64,000 nt of DNA from Polyangiaceae bacterium (GTDB lineage Bacteria; Myxococcota_A; Polyangia; Polyangiales; Polyangiaceae): positions 558,001 through 622,000 of the forward strand of contig JABTUA010000002.1 in NCBI GenBank assembly GCA_015075635.1. The letters run 5' to 3'. The notes under the pieces were generated by a model. It saw only the letters and a program-made list of their open reading frames with translations, did no database searches and had not been told where the DNA came from. Below, in pieces: positions 34,329 through 42,710 of this stretch; position 1 is the stretch's first letter, and the number at the start of each line of letters is the position of its first letter. The position numbers and the translations under genes were made by a program.

Positions 34329-35975
34329 CTACTTTGCTGGACATCGATCTCTGCGCACCCAGACCGCGGCTTTGCGACCGTCCTTCGCGGCCGTACTCGG
34401 CTGCTCACAGTAGTTCGCCTTCAAGTAGGCCGTGAGCTCTGGAACCACCGACAGTGATACGTTGCCCATCTTCCCGGGCATGTCGAGCACGACCGGGGGC
34501 GTCGTCAGTCGCAGGTCTTCCAGCAACTGACGACGGGAATCACGCGCTACCCATTCAGGCCTCGGATCGCTCCAGGCTGGCGGCACCGTACCGGCCACCA
34601 GCGTGAGGTACGTGAAGCGGGTGGCAGGGGCCCGATGGCACGTGACGTAGATGTCTCCGTCGAATCCCCAGACGAACAGCGGTTCTCCCGGCTTGCTGTG
34701 CTTGTCCATCAGATCGCAGAGCGGTTCTGGAAGCGCCGGTTGGTAGCCGCCCGCTTTGCGGCGCTCGACCAAGTCCTTCAGCTTCGAGCTGGCGGAGTAC
34801 CCGACCCACCCCGAGAGCAGGCTGCCGAGCAACACGACACCGCTGAATCGAGGCCAGAAGTCGGAGCCCTCCGCGCTCAGGCTCACCGAACGCGCGAGCA
34901 AGACCCCGGCGCCCATCGCTACGTACGGAAAGGGCAAGAGCTCGTAGGACGGCCAGAAGCGTTTGGCCAACACCATCGGCACGATGGAAAAAAGCGCCAT
35001 CCATGCGACCGACGCCTCCAGGCCAGCCGCCGCGTGAGCTCGCGGGAAATCCCGAAGCGACGCGCTGGATGTGAGGGGACGCACGATCCCCCAAGCTGCG
35101 ATCAGCATGGTGAGCGCCACCATCCACGTATGCTCGCGCATCCAAATGTCGAAACCCTTCCTGTACGGCGTGTCGGGGCTCACCTTCGCGTAGACTTCGG
35201 CGTTGTAAGTGTAGAACCAGTACCAGAACGTGCCGAGCTCGCGCGCGATGGCGTAGCGCGCCAATACGACCAGGCACGGCAGCACGCAGCCCGCCAGGAA
35301 CGCCGCAGACACCAGCCAGCGCTCACGTCGGGCTGCGCCTCCCATCGAAAGCGCATGCGCAACGCTCCAGACGAAGAGAGGCAACGCGAGCGGCAACGCC
35401 GTCTGCTTGGTGAGGCCGGCGAGCGCGATCGACGCTCCGGACAGCCCGAAGAGCGCCAGCCGAACCCGCAGGGATGCTCGAGAATTCACCGCCCAGGCAC
35501 AGAAGCAGAGAGCGACGGCACCAAACGCGGACGCGACGTTCTCGCCGAGCACCGCCGCTCCATCCGCCGTCGGATGACCGACCAGCGCCAGGAACGCGAA
35601 CATCAGGCTCGCGATCCCACCCGCGAGCGGCAGGCGCGCCGCGAAGCCGGCGCCGGTGAGCCCGCCCACCGTGACCAGAGAAATGAGCATCATGAGCCAG
35701 CGTGCGCTCGCCCAGCTGTAGCGGCCGAAGAGAGCCTGGCCGAGCGCCGCCGTCCAGTACAGCACCGGCCCACGGTGACTGCAGCCGTCGACATAAGGCA
35801 ACCAACGTCGGTCGATCAATCGCTCCGCCAGCGCCACGGTGTAACCGTCATCGACCGCGACGATGTTGGGCTTGCGAACGTAGAACCAGTGCACGCTGGC
35901 AACCACCACCACGGCCACGACTGTCATGCCGAGCGCAACAAGCGGGACTAGTAGTGCGCGGGTGGGCTTTCGCAT
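34329..35975 (-). CDS. GT39-like polytopic membrane glycosyltransferase, paralogue A
   Basis: This 548-residue protein starts MRKPTRALLVPLVALG and has about ten to twelve membrane helices. The first outer loop contains VDDGYTVALAERLID and the following LPYVDGCSHRGPVLYW; adjacent acidic residues here are typical of lipid-linked GT-C enzymes (PMT/ArnT/GT39). Later motifs are GTFWYWFYTYN, KRFWPSYELLPFPYVAMG and TRFTYLTLVAGTVPPAW. It would transfer a sugar from a polyprenyl phosphate to an acceptor at the outer face of the inner membrane. Donor and acceptor are unknown. It is divergent from its paralogue at 36147, and a longer N-terminus (to 36044) is Arg-rich and unlikely. Confidence 0.75.
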   Translation of the reverse strand: MRKPTRALLVPLVALGMTVVAVVVVASVHWFYVRKPNIVAVDDGYTVALAERLIDRRWLPYVDGCSHRGPVLYWTAALGQALFGRYSWASARWLMMLISLVTVGGLTGAGFAARLPLAGGIASLMFAFLALVGHPTADGAAVLGENVASAFGAVALCFCAWAVNSRASLRVRLALFGLSGASIALAGLTKQTALPLALPLFVWSVAHALSMGGAARRERWLVSAAFLAGCVLPCLVVLARYAIARELGTFWYWFYTYNAEVYAKVSPDTPYRKGFDIWMREHTWMVALTMLIAAWGIVRPLTSSASLRDFPRAHAAAGLEASVAWMALFSIVPMVLAKRFWPSYELLPFPYVAMGAGVLLARSVSLSAEGSDFWPRFSGVVLLGSLLSGWVGYSASSKLKDLVERRKAGGYQPALPEPLCDLMDKHSKPGEPLFVWGFDGDIYVTCHRAPATRFTYLTLVAGTVPPAWSDPRPEWVARDSRRQLLEDLRLTTPPVVLDMPGKMGNVSLSVVPELTAYLKANYCEQPSTAAKDGRKAAVWVRRDRCPAK

Positions 35976-36095
35976 GCTCCTGCCAGGTGCCGATCTTCCG
36001 TGCCGCGCCGCGGATGTTCGCATTCGGCGTGCGGTTTGTGCCAATCAATTCAGCAGCGGCGGCGCGCGCCGTGGGCCGGCGTACCCGTAAGTGGT

Positions 36096-36125
36096 CTGTG
36101 GAATCACATGGACTGACCTCCACAG
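36096..36125. repeat. Inverted repeat in the divergent glycosyltransferase promoter region
   Basis: CTGTGGA and TCCACAG form perfect 7-bp arms 16 bases apart, 22 bases before the GTG at 36147, within the 171-base gap between two divergent paralogues. It could be a shared operator; there is no further evidence. Confidence 0.3.
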
Positions 36126-36146
36126 TTTGCCGATACTCCGTCGCCC

Positions 36147-37790
36147 GTGAAGTTGCACGCCTGGCTCCCTGTCATCGCCGCCGTGCTGGTCGCGAGCCCG
36201 GCGCTGTTCATCGTCGTCAACCTGCACTGGTTCTTCCTTCAGAACGCGAGCTACGTCGGCTTCGACGACGGCTACACCGTGGCGCTGGCCGAGCGCATCA
36301 TCGACGGCAACTGGCTGCCCTATGTCGACGGCTGCAGTCACCGCGGGCCGGTGCTCTACTGGCTCGTCGCCGTAGCGCAGAAGCTCACCGGACGCTTCAA
36401 CTGGATCGGCCCGCGCAGCCTGATGTTCGCGGCTTCTCTGGTCACACTGATCGCGATGCTCGGAACGGGCTTCGTGGCCCGGCTGCCGCTCGCCGGCGCC
36501 GTCGGAGCCCTGCTTTGGGTGTACCTGGGGCTCATCGCCCACGACACCGACAGCGCCTTCGGCGTGACGGGCGAGTCCATCGCGGCGGCACTCGGCATGC
36601 TGGCGTTGTTCTTCCTGGCGTGGGGCCTGATCCGCGCGACACGCTTCCGCAATCGCGTGCTTCTGGTAGCCCTCTCCGGCATCGCGGCGGCGATGGCCGG
36701 TTTCACCAAACAGACCGCGTTTCCTGCCGCAGTTCCCCTGTTCGCGTGGTTGTTCTGCGCGGCGCTGTCGTTGGAGGGGTTCACACGCCGCCAACGGCTC
36801 GGGCTGCTCGGCGCGTTCGTCGGCGGCATCCTCGGAGTCGTGGTGATCGTGCTCAGCCGCTACGTCATCGGCGGGCACATGCGCACGTTCTGGTACTGGT
36901 TCTATACGTACAACAGGGAAGTCTACATGGCGCCGATGCGCGAGGTGCCGTTCAGCAGCGACTTCGACAACTGGGCGCGTGGCCAGCACTGGGCGTTCTT
37001 CGCGATCGCACTGGCCGCGAGCTGGGGTCTGGCTCGACCGCTGGCGGAGGTGCGCTCGCTCCGCGATCTGCTCGGCGGATACTCCAGAGCCGGACTCGAG
37101 GTCACGACCTCCGCACTGGTTCTGGTGGTGTTCGCTGCCGTGGCCAGCCCGCAGCGCTTCTGGCCAACCTACTTCATCATGGTCTTCCCGTTCATGGCCA
37201 TGGCTGCCGGTGTGCAGCTGGCGCTGGCGATGGGCCGTGCGCAGGGGCATCCCTGGGCGCGCTTCGCGGGCGCGCTCCTGCTCGGCGGGGCGCTTTCCAG
37301 CTGGATTGGCTACGCGGCGCGATTGCGGGTCAAGGAGGTGGCGAACGACTTCAAGTCCGAGAGGCGCAAGCCCGCGTTGCCCGAGCCGATCTGCGATCTG
37401 TTGGACAAATACGGCAGCAAGGACGATTTCCTGTTCGTCTGGGGCTTCGACGCGGACTTCTACGTCACTTGCAAGCGCCACCCGGCCACGCGGTTCACCT
37501 ATCTCACGCTCGTTGCCGGGACGGTTCCACCGGCTTGGAACGACATCCGGCCGGAGCGTCAAGCCAGGAACGCGCGCCGCGATCTGATGCACGATCTCGA
37601 AGTCAGCAGGCCTGCGGTGGTTCTCAACTCTCCGGGTTCGATGCGCAACGTCGGCATCCATACCGTTCCCGAGCTCACCGATTGGTTGAAGCGAGACTAC
37701 TGCCCGATCGCTCCGGTGAAGAGCCGAAACGGCCGACAGTCCGACGTTTGGGTGCGTCGCGACCTCACCCCCTGCACCGACGGCGGCTGA
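36147..37790 (+). CDS. GT39-like polytopic membrane glycosyltransferase, paralogue B
   Basis: This 547-residue protein (GTG start, MKLHAWLPVIAAVLV) shares long exact stretches with its divergent neighbour: DDGYTVALAER, LPYVDGCSHRGPVLYW, FWYWFYTYN, ALPEP.CDL.DK, and RFTYLTLVAGTVPPAW. It has about a dozen membrane helices and a C-terminal globular part of about 130 residues containing FLFVWGFDADFYVTCKRHPA. The duplication is clear; the sequences have diverged widely elsewhere. Acceptor and donor are unknown, and catalytic activity is inferred from the GT-C-like loop. Confidence 0.75.
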   Translation: MKLHAWLPVIAAVLVASPALFIVVNLHWFFLQNASYVGFDDGYTVALAERIIDGNWLPYVDGCSHRGPVLYWLVAVAQKLTGRFNWIGPRSLMFAASLVTLIAMLGTGFVARLPLAGAVGALLWVYLGLIAHDTDSAFGVTGESIAAALGMLALFFLAWGLIRATRFRNRVLLVALSGIAAAMAGFTKQTAFPAAVPLFAWLFCAALSLEGFTRRQRLGLLGAFVGGILGVVVIVLSRYVIGGHMRTFWYWFYTYNREVYMAPMREVPFSSDFDNWARGQHWAFFAIALAASWGLARPLAEVRSLRDLLGGYSRAGLEVTTSALVLVVFAAVASPQRFWPTYFIMVFPFMAMAAGVQLALAMGRAQGHPWARFAGALLLGGALSSWIGYAARLRVKEVANDFKSERRKPALPEPICDLLDKYGSKDDFLFVWGFDADFYVTCKRHPATRFTYLTLVAGTVPPAWNDIRPERQARNARRDLMHDLEVSRPAVVLNSPGSMRNVGIHTVPELTDWLKRDYCPIAPVKSRNGRQSDVWVRRDLTPCTDGG

Positions 37791-37873
37791 CGGAGTACCT
37801 TCGGAGCCAGCCCGTTTACGGCGGGTAGAAATCGTGACAAACGGGACGCTCACCGCGATGACAGCGCCGGGAA

Positions 37874-39898
37874 ATGAGTCAACCGGAACTCTCGACTGAT
37901 CGGCCCGCGTCCGAGGGCGCCGCGCCAGAAGAAGAGCCGACCAGGAGCGTCCGCTTGGCTGCCGGGCTCACGCGTGCGAGCCGCGTGCTCGCGCTCTCGC
38001 TACTGCTTGGTGTCGCGCTCGCGACCTGGGTCATTTTCACCTTCGGCGGTGGCTGGGTCTCGCCCTTCCTGTCCGGCAACGAGCTCGAAATGCCGCGGCG
38101 CATGAGCCTGATCAAGTGGACGCTCGGGTCAGGCGTCGCAGCCGCGCTGCTCGGCGTGGCTGCGCTGGTGGTGGCGCGGGTGAAGCGCTGGCCGGCCGAG
38201 GCCGTCGAGAAGGCGCTCTGGCTCCTGTCCCCACTGATCCTGCTCGGCTTCATCCCGCAGGTGTTCCGCGCCAAGCCTTGGGTGAACCGGCACGACGTTC
38301 TGCTGGCGCTCGTCCTCAGCCTGGCACTCGCCACGGAAGTGCTCACGACCCGCTCGCTCGCTCACGTCCCCGAGGCGTTCACGCGACTCTGGGCGCGCAT
38401 CCGGGACAAGGCGCCGGCCTTCTGGCACAAGCATGGGCCCCTGGTGGTCGTGCTGGTCGGCGTGGCTGGATACGTCGCGTTCATGGCCTTCTTCAACCTG
38501 CGCTGGCACTACAAGCTCAGGACGCACAACTTCGATCTGGCCATCGACAACAACCTGATCTTCAGAGCGATGCACGGCGCTCACATGGAGAGCACCGTCA
38601 CCCACGGCAACGCCCCCGGGCAATACCTGGCGGCTCACGCCAAGCTCGGGCAATACGTCATCTTGCCGGTCTATGCGCTCTTTCCGAAGCCCGAGACGCT
38701 GATCGTCATCCAGGGTTTCCTGCTCGGTGCGGGGGCGCTGCCGCTGTTTGGCTTCGCACGCCGGCACGTCTCGGACTGGGCCGCGTCGCTCATCGCCCTC
38801 TCCTACCTGGCATACTACCCGCTCCACTGCGCGAACTTCGTCGAGTCGAAGTACCTGTCGCTGTCGATCTTCTTCGTGCTCGCCACGTTCTGGGCTGCCG
38901 AGCGCAAGAAGTGGGTGCTGTTCGCGCTGGCCTTCGTCGCGGCCACGTTGATGCGCGAAGACATCCCCATCGGGTTGGCCACGGGCGGCGTGATGCTGCT
39001 CTTGACCGGGCACCGACCCATCGCCGGCGCGATCATGGCGGTGGTCTCCGTCTCGTGGTTCCTGACCCTGCGCGCGATCATGGACCGGGCCGGAAGCTGG
39101 TGGTTCCCGGGCATGTACAAAGGCCTCTGGTCCCCCGGCGAGCAGGGCTACGGCAGCGTGCTCAAGACCGTCCTCTCGAACCCGCTCTTCGTGTTGAACG
39201 AAGTGCTGGAGAAGGAGAAGCTCCAGTACCTCCTTCACCTGCTCGTGCCCATCGTGCTCCTGCCGGCGCGGCGCTGGTACCTGTGGGCCGCGTTCATTCC
39301 GGGCACGGTGCTCACCCTGTTCGTCACCGACTACAAGCCGATCTTCGGCTTTTCGTTCCAGTACACCGCTCACTGGATCCCCTACCTGTTTCTGGCCGTC
39401 CCGCTGGCGCTAGCCGCCATCGCCAAGACTGGGAGCGACGGGCCAATTCGCGCGCGCGCTGCGCTCGTGGCCATGGGGCTCGCGAGCGCGGCGCTCAGCT
39501 ACAATTTCGGGGCCTTCGCGCGCCGACCGGACAGCGTGCGCGGCGGCTACTTCCACATCGAGTTCACGTTCAGCGACGCCGAGCGCAAGCGCTACGCAGA
39601 CTTGCAGAGCGTAATCGCCGAGCTGCCGAAGGACGCCTCCGTCGTCGCCACGGAAAACGTGGGGCCCCACGTCTCGTCTCGCACGCACATGTATGCGATG
39701 CGGCGTGGCATCTACGACGCGGACTACATCCTGGCGGCGAAGAACGAGCTCGACTTCGAGGAAACGCGCAAGCTCTTCACGGAGGCGGTGAAGTCCAACC
39801 GCTATGGTGTCGTCAAGCGGGCCGGCGACTTCGTGCTGCTGAAGAAAGGCGCGGACGCGAAGGACAATCCGCCACTGGTGACGGACTTCAAGCTCTGA
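37874..39898 (+). CDS. DUF2079-like polytopic membrane protein, paralogue A
   Basis: This 674-residue protein has an acidic cytoplasmic N-terminus (about 45 residues) and about twelve to fourteen helices. The outer-loop segment NFDLAIDNNLIFRAMHGAH and HAKLGQYVILPVYALFPKPE match the DUF2079 pattern (predicted GT-C fold, GT-like membrane proteins). Others are LPLFGFARRHVSDW, NFVESKYLSLSIFFVLATFW and FGFSFQYTAHWIPYLF. The C-terminal part ends with a soluble domain (LPKDASVVATENVGPHVSSR). It follows paralogue B of the GT39 pair by 83 bases. Function is unknown; a glycosyltransferase-like role in the envelope is inferred from the fold family. Confidence 0.75.
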   Translation: MSQPELSTDRPASEGAAPEEEPTRSVRLAAGLTRASRVLALSLLLGVALATWVIFTFGGGWVSPFLSGNELEMPRRMSLIKWTLGSGVAAALLGVAALVVARVKRWPAEAVEKALWLLSPLILLGFIPQVFRAKPWVNRHDVLLALVLSLALATEVLTTRSLAHVPEAFTRLWARIRDKAPAFWHKHGPLVVVLVGVAGYVAFMAFFNLRWHYKLRTHNFDLAIDNNLIFRAMHGAHMESTVTHGNAPGQYLAAHAKLGQYVILPVYALFPKPETLIVIQGFLLGAGALPLFGFARRHVSDWAASLIALSYLAYYPLHCANFVESKYLSLSIFFVLATFWAAERKKWVLFALAFVAATLMREDIPIGLATGGVMLLLTGHRPIAGAIMAVVSVSWFLTLRAIMDRAGSWWFPGMYKGLWSPGEQGYGSVLKTVLSNPLFVLNEVLEKEKLQYLLHLLVPIVLLPARRWYLWAAFIPGTVLTLFVTDYKPIFGFSFQYTAHWIPYLFLAVPLALAAIAKTGSDGPIRARAALVAMGLASAALSYNFGAFARRPDSVRGGYFHIEFTFSDAERKRYADLQSVIAELPKDASVVATENVGPHVSSRTHMYAMRRGIYDADYILAAKNELDFEETRKLFTEAVKSNRYGVVKRAGDFVLLKKGADAKDNPPLVTDFKL

Positions 39899-39906
39899 CC
39901 GCTCGC

Positions 39907-41904
39907 TCAACGCTGGCGCAAGACCTCGACCGCCCGCGGATTCTTCGCGATGTCGTGGCCGCGCCGCAAGAGCATGAATACGTCGCGCTCCTCGACCAAG
40001 CCGTATTCGCCCGACTCGACCACCGGGAGCACGCGCTGGGCTTCGCCCTTCGAGAGCGACTTGTGGAACAGGATGTAGTCGGGCTTGTCCCCGAGGCCGT
40101 AGCCGAGGTTGTAGAGGATCAACCGCGTCGACACGTGAGCGCCTTCCACAGCCGTGGCGGTCACCGAAGCGTCCGGCGGAATCTGCGCGACCAAGCGTTT
40201 GAGCTCCCGGTAACGGTGGACCTCTTCCGGGGTGACGGTGACGCGTTTCTCACCGAAGCCGCCGACGATGACCTTGCCACCGAGCAAGAGCCCGTATTGG
40301 AAGCTGGCGCCGGTGGCGACGAGGATCAGCGCCAGCGCCGCCGCCGCCTGACGGCGCGCTCCCGCAACCTTGCCGATGCCTTCCAGGGCCAGGATGCTGG
40401 CCGTCACGACGTACGGGAACCAGCCAAACGCGTACTGAAACGAGGTCTGGTACATCGGCGGGCGGTTGGTCACCATCAGGGTGAAGAAGACGCTTGGCAC
40501 GGCTGCCACCAGCAAATACGGTCGGCGGACCCACAGACAAAGCAGGGGCACCGTCATGTGCAGCAGGTAAAGCAACTTCGGTTCCTTGACCATGCTGCGC
40601 AGGACGAAGATCGGGTTCGTCAAGATGGTCGCCACGACTGCGCCGTAGTTCTTGAAACCGGCAGCTTTCAGATCTTCGTAGATCTCGTGGTACCAGACCA
40701 CGCCGATGCGCGGCATGATCACGAACTTGATCACCACGAAGTAGCTGGCCGAGAGCACCAGCATCGTCGCCACCAGGCGCAGGCGCTTGCCGTAGAACAA
40801 CAAGAAAGTGCTGATCACGACCATGCCGAACGCGATGTCCTCGCGAGAGGCCAGCGCCAGCGCGAAGGAGATCCAGAAGAGCACGTAGTCTCGTCGGAGC
40901 GGGCATTCCGCGTGCAAGACGCGATCGAGAAACAGCACCGCCCAGGCGATGAAGAACATGCCGATGGGAACAGCATGGAAATCGTAGAAGTTGGGCCGCT
41001 GGATCACCGGCAGGAGCAGAAAGCACAGCGCCACGACGGCAGCGATCCAGCTGGGGAGACGCCTCGCCCCGAACAGGTAGATGGGCAGCGCAGTCAGCGC
41101 CACCAGCACCGTCTGGATAATCAACAGCGACTCGGGCCCGGGCTTGATGGCATAGAAAGGCAGGAGCACGTAGATGATGAAGTCCGCGTGGAATTTCAGC
41201 GCGCTCCAATCCCGCAGGTTGCCCTCGGAGGCTGGCAGTCGGAACGGGTGCCCGTGCAGCGCGTTGAAGAACTGGTTGTCGTACTCCCCGAGATCCGTGG
41301 TGCTCGTCCACATTCCGATGTGGGTGACGAGCGTGTAGCGACCGATCAGCACCGCGTAGTAGACGATCCCCACGGTGACGAGCGCCGCCGGTAGCCAGCG
41401 CAGCACGCGCCGAACACGCTCGAAGCGAGGCGAGTCGAAGCGAAACGTGCCGAGCGACCGTAGCGACACCGCGAGGAGTTGCTCCAAGACCAGACCGGCC
41501 ACCGCCAGTATCACCAAGTACGGGAGCTCCGCGGGCCCCTTCCACGCGCCGCGATAATAGAGCGACGGCACGAACACGCTGACGATGAGCGGGCTCGAGA
41601 GCATGCCCCAGCGCAGGATGCGCGGTGCCGCGGCGGCTCGCTTCACGATGGCGAATGCCAGGACGCCGAGCACGGCGGCGCCGGCGACACCGAAAGTCAC
41701 CATCATTGCGAGCTGGCGCTTCGGTTGTGGGAGCACGTTGCCGGTGACGAACTCCTTGAGCTCGCTTTGCAGGCTCCACTGGATGATTGCCAGCGTCAGA
41801 GACGTGAGGGCCCCGACGATCAGCGTAGCTCCAGCCACGCCCTGGCGAATTGCGGAGACCGTATCGGGTTTCGCGTCGGGAGGGTCTTGCACTTCCGGGT
41901 TCAT
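39907..41904 (-). CDS. DUF2079-like polytopic membrane protein, paralogue B
   Basis: This 665-residue protein reads from the ATG at 41904 (MNPEVQDPPDAKPDTV). It mirrors the convergent gene: DLGEYDNQFFNALHGHPFR and HADFIIYVLLPFYAIKPGPE for the outer loops, LPIYLFGARRLPSWIAAVV, FYDFHAVPIGMFFIAWAVLF, MYQTSFQYAFGWFPYVV and IPPDASVTATAVEGAHVSTR. About a dozen helices and a C-terminal soluble domain are predicted. It is convergent with its paralogue, with only 8 bases between stops, so transcripts may collide. Confidence 0.75.
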   Translation of the reverse strand: MNPEVQDPPDAKPDTVSAIRQGVAGATLIVGALTSLTLAIIQWSLQSELKEFVTGNVLPQPKRQLAMMVTFGVAGAAVLGVLAFAIVKRAAAAPRILRWGMLSSPLIVSVFVPSLYYRGAWKGPAELPYLVILAVAGLVLEQLLAVSLRSLGTFRFDSPRFERVRRVLRWLPAALVTVGIVYYAVLIGRYTLVTHIGMWTSTTDLGEYDNQFFNALHGHPFRLPASEGNLRDWSALKFHADFIIYVLLPFYAIKPGPESLLIIQTVLVALTALPIYLFGARRLPSWIAAVVALCFLLLPVIQRPNFYDFHAVPIGMFFIAWAVLFLDRVLHAECPLRRDYVLFWISFALALASREDIAFGMVVISTFLLFYGKRLRLVATMLVLSASYFVVIKFVIMPRIGVVWYHEIYEDLKAAGFKNYGAVVATILTNPIFVLRSMVKEPKLLYLLHMTVPLLCLWVRRPYLLVAAVPSVFFTLMVTNRPPMYQTSFQYAFGWFPYVVTASILALEGIGKVAGARRQAAAALALILVATGASFQYGLLLGGKVIVGGFGEKRVTVTPEEVHRYRELKRLVAQIPPDASVTATAVEGAHVSTRLILYNLGYGLGDKPDYILFHKSLSKGEAQRVLPVVESGEYGLVEERDVFMLLRRGHDIAKNPRAVEVLRQR

Positions 41905-41982
41905 GTCGCAGGTTCCGGCGGGCTTTCGCAAGCTTCGCGCCGCCGGTCGCGGCGCACCCTGACACAGAGGGCGGCCGAGAAA

Positions 41983-42431
41983 CTACCAGCTTTTCCGGTT
42001 GGAGCAGTCCCCGGGGTCGCGGCCAGCAGCTGACGCCCGCGAGTCGACACCGGCCCAGCCTTCGTCTTCGGCCGGCGCGCGGTCCCATTGCGCGCAGGGG
42101 CCCAGGAGCTCGACCCACTCGGCGATGACCTCCACCCTCACGAGGTCGCCGGACACCGAGATGATGCCCTGGGTCGACGCTCGGGCAGCGCCCGGGCGCG
42201 GGACGGATCGCGGCTCACCAGGTAGATGTCGGCGCGGAATCCGGTAGAAATCTTCGAGTGGGAACTCGCTGGCGAACGCCTGAATCCGAGCGAGACGGAG
42301 CGGCAACACGATGTCGATGTCGTGTGTGACGCGAGGCTCGCCGTGGAGCAGGCCAGCTCCGCTGCCGGTGACCATGTACCCAGCGCGTTCAGCTTGCGCC
42401 CGAAGAGCTGGAAGACCTGAGTCTCGGGCAT
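41983..42431 (-). pseudogene. Decayed AbiEii-like nucleotidyltransferase
   Basis: An ATG at 42431 starts MPETQVFQLFGRKLNALG, after which the frame must change to continue YMVTGSGAGLLHGEPRVTHD and IDIVLPL, the G-S...D-x-D core of a nucleotidyltransferase fold. A second change restores GFRADIYLVSRDPSRARALP, and a third gives IISVSGDLVRVEVIAEWVEL near the end. The middle of the gene, where the family normally has APPEYVILRKL, is missing. At least three frame changes and a deletion mark it as a true pseudogene rather than a read error. Such genes often act as antitoxin- or toxin-like partners. Confidence 0.6.
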
Positions 42432-42690
42432 GCGTGAACACTCGGCGCACTTCGTGCTCGACCTGCTCCTCGGACCACTCAGCGTATTGCTGGCGCAGGA
42501 AGGTCGCCTTCAGGCGCCGAGCGGACCAGCACAGGGAGGCTGCGTCGGCGGGCTTCTCGCCGGGACTCATGCGCCGGCGGCAGTCCAGCTGGTAGGCACG
42601 GGCGGGGTCCACGTTGGGTCCAAAAGCCAGCGTGGACTCGGCGATCTCCCGCAGAACCGCGGTCGCCTTTGGACTGCCGCGGGCATCCAT
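41983..42690 (-). pseudogene. Small helical protein gene reading through into a decayed partner
   Basis: The N-terminal part, best read from MSPGEKPADAAS (42570), contains CWSARRLKATFLRQQYAEWS and EEQVEHEVRRVFTHA, which matches a small helical family usually found as a gene of under 100 residues directly upstream of a nucleotidyltransferase gene. Here the frame continues without a stop into the partner region (YMVTGSGAGLLHGEPRVTHD) and runs to 41983. The normal stop and start between the two genes have been lost through frame changes. Function of the small protein is unknown; assignment rests on my memory of the pairing. Confidence 0.5.
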
Positions 42691-42710
42691 GCGAAGGGAG
42701 CGGGCGCCCG

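Noticed and set aside
38116..41394. Long plus-strand frame spanning two DUF2079 genes
   Set aside because: It crosses from the sense of one gene to the antisense of the other, with no consistent protein features.
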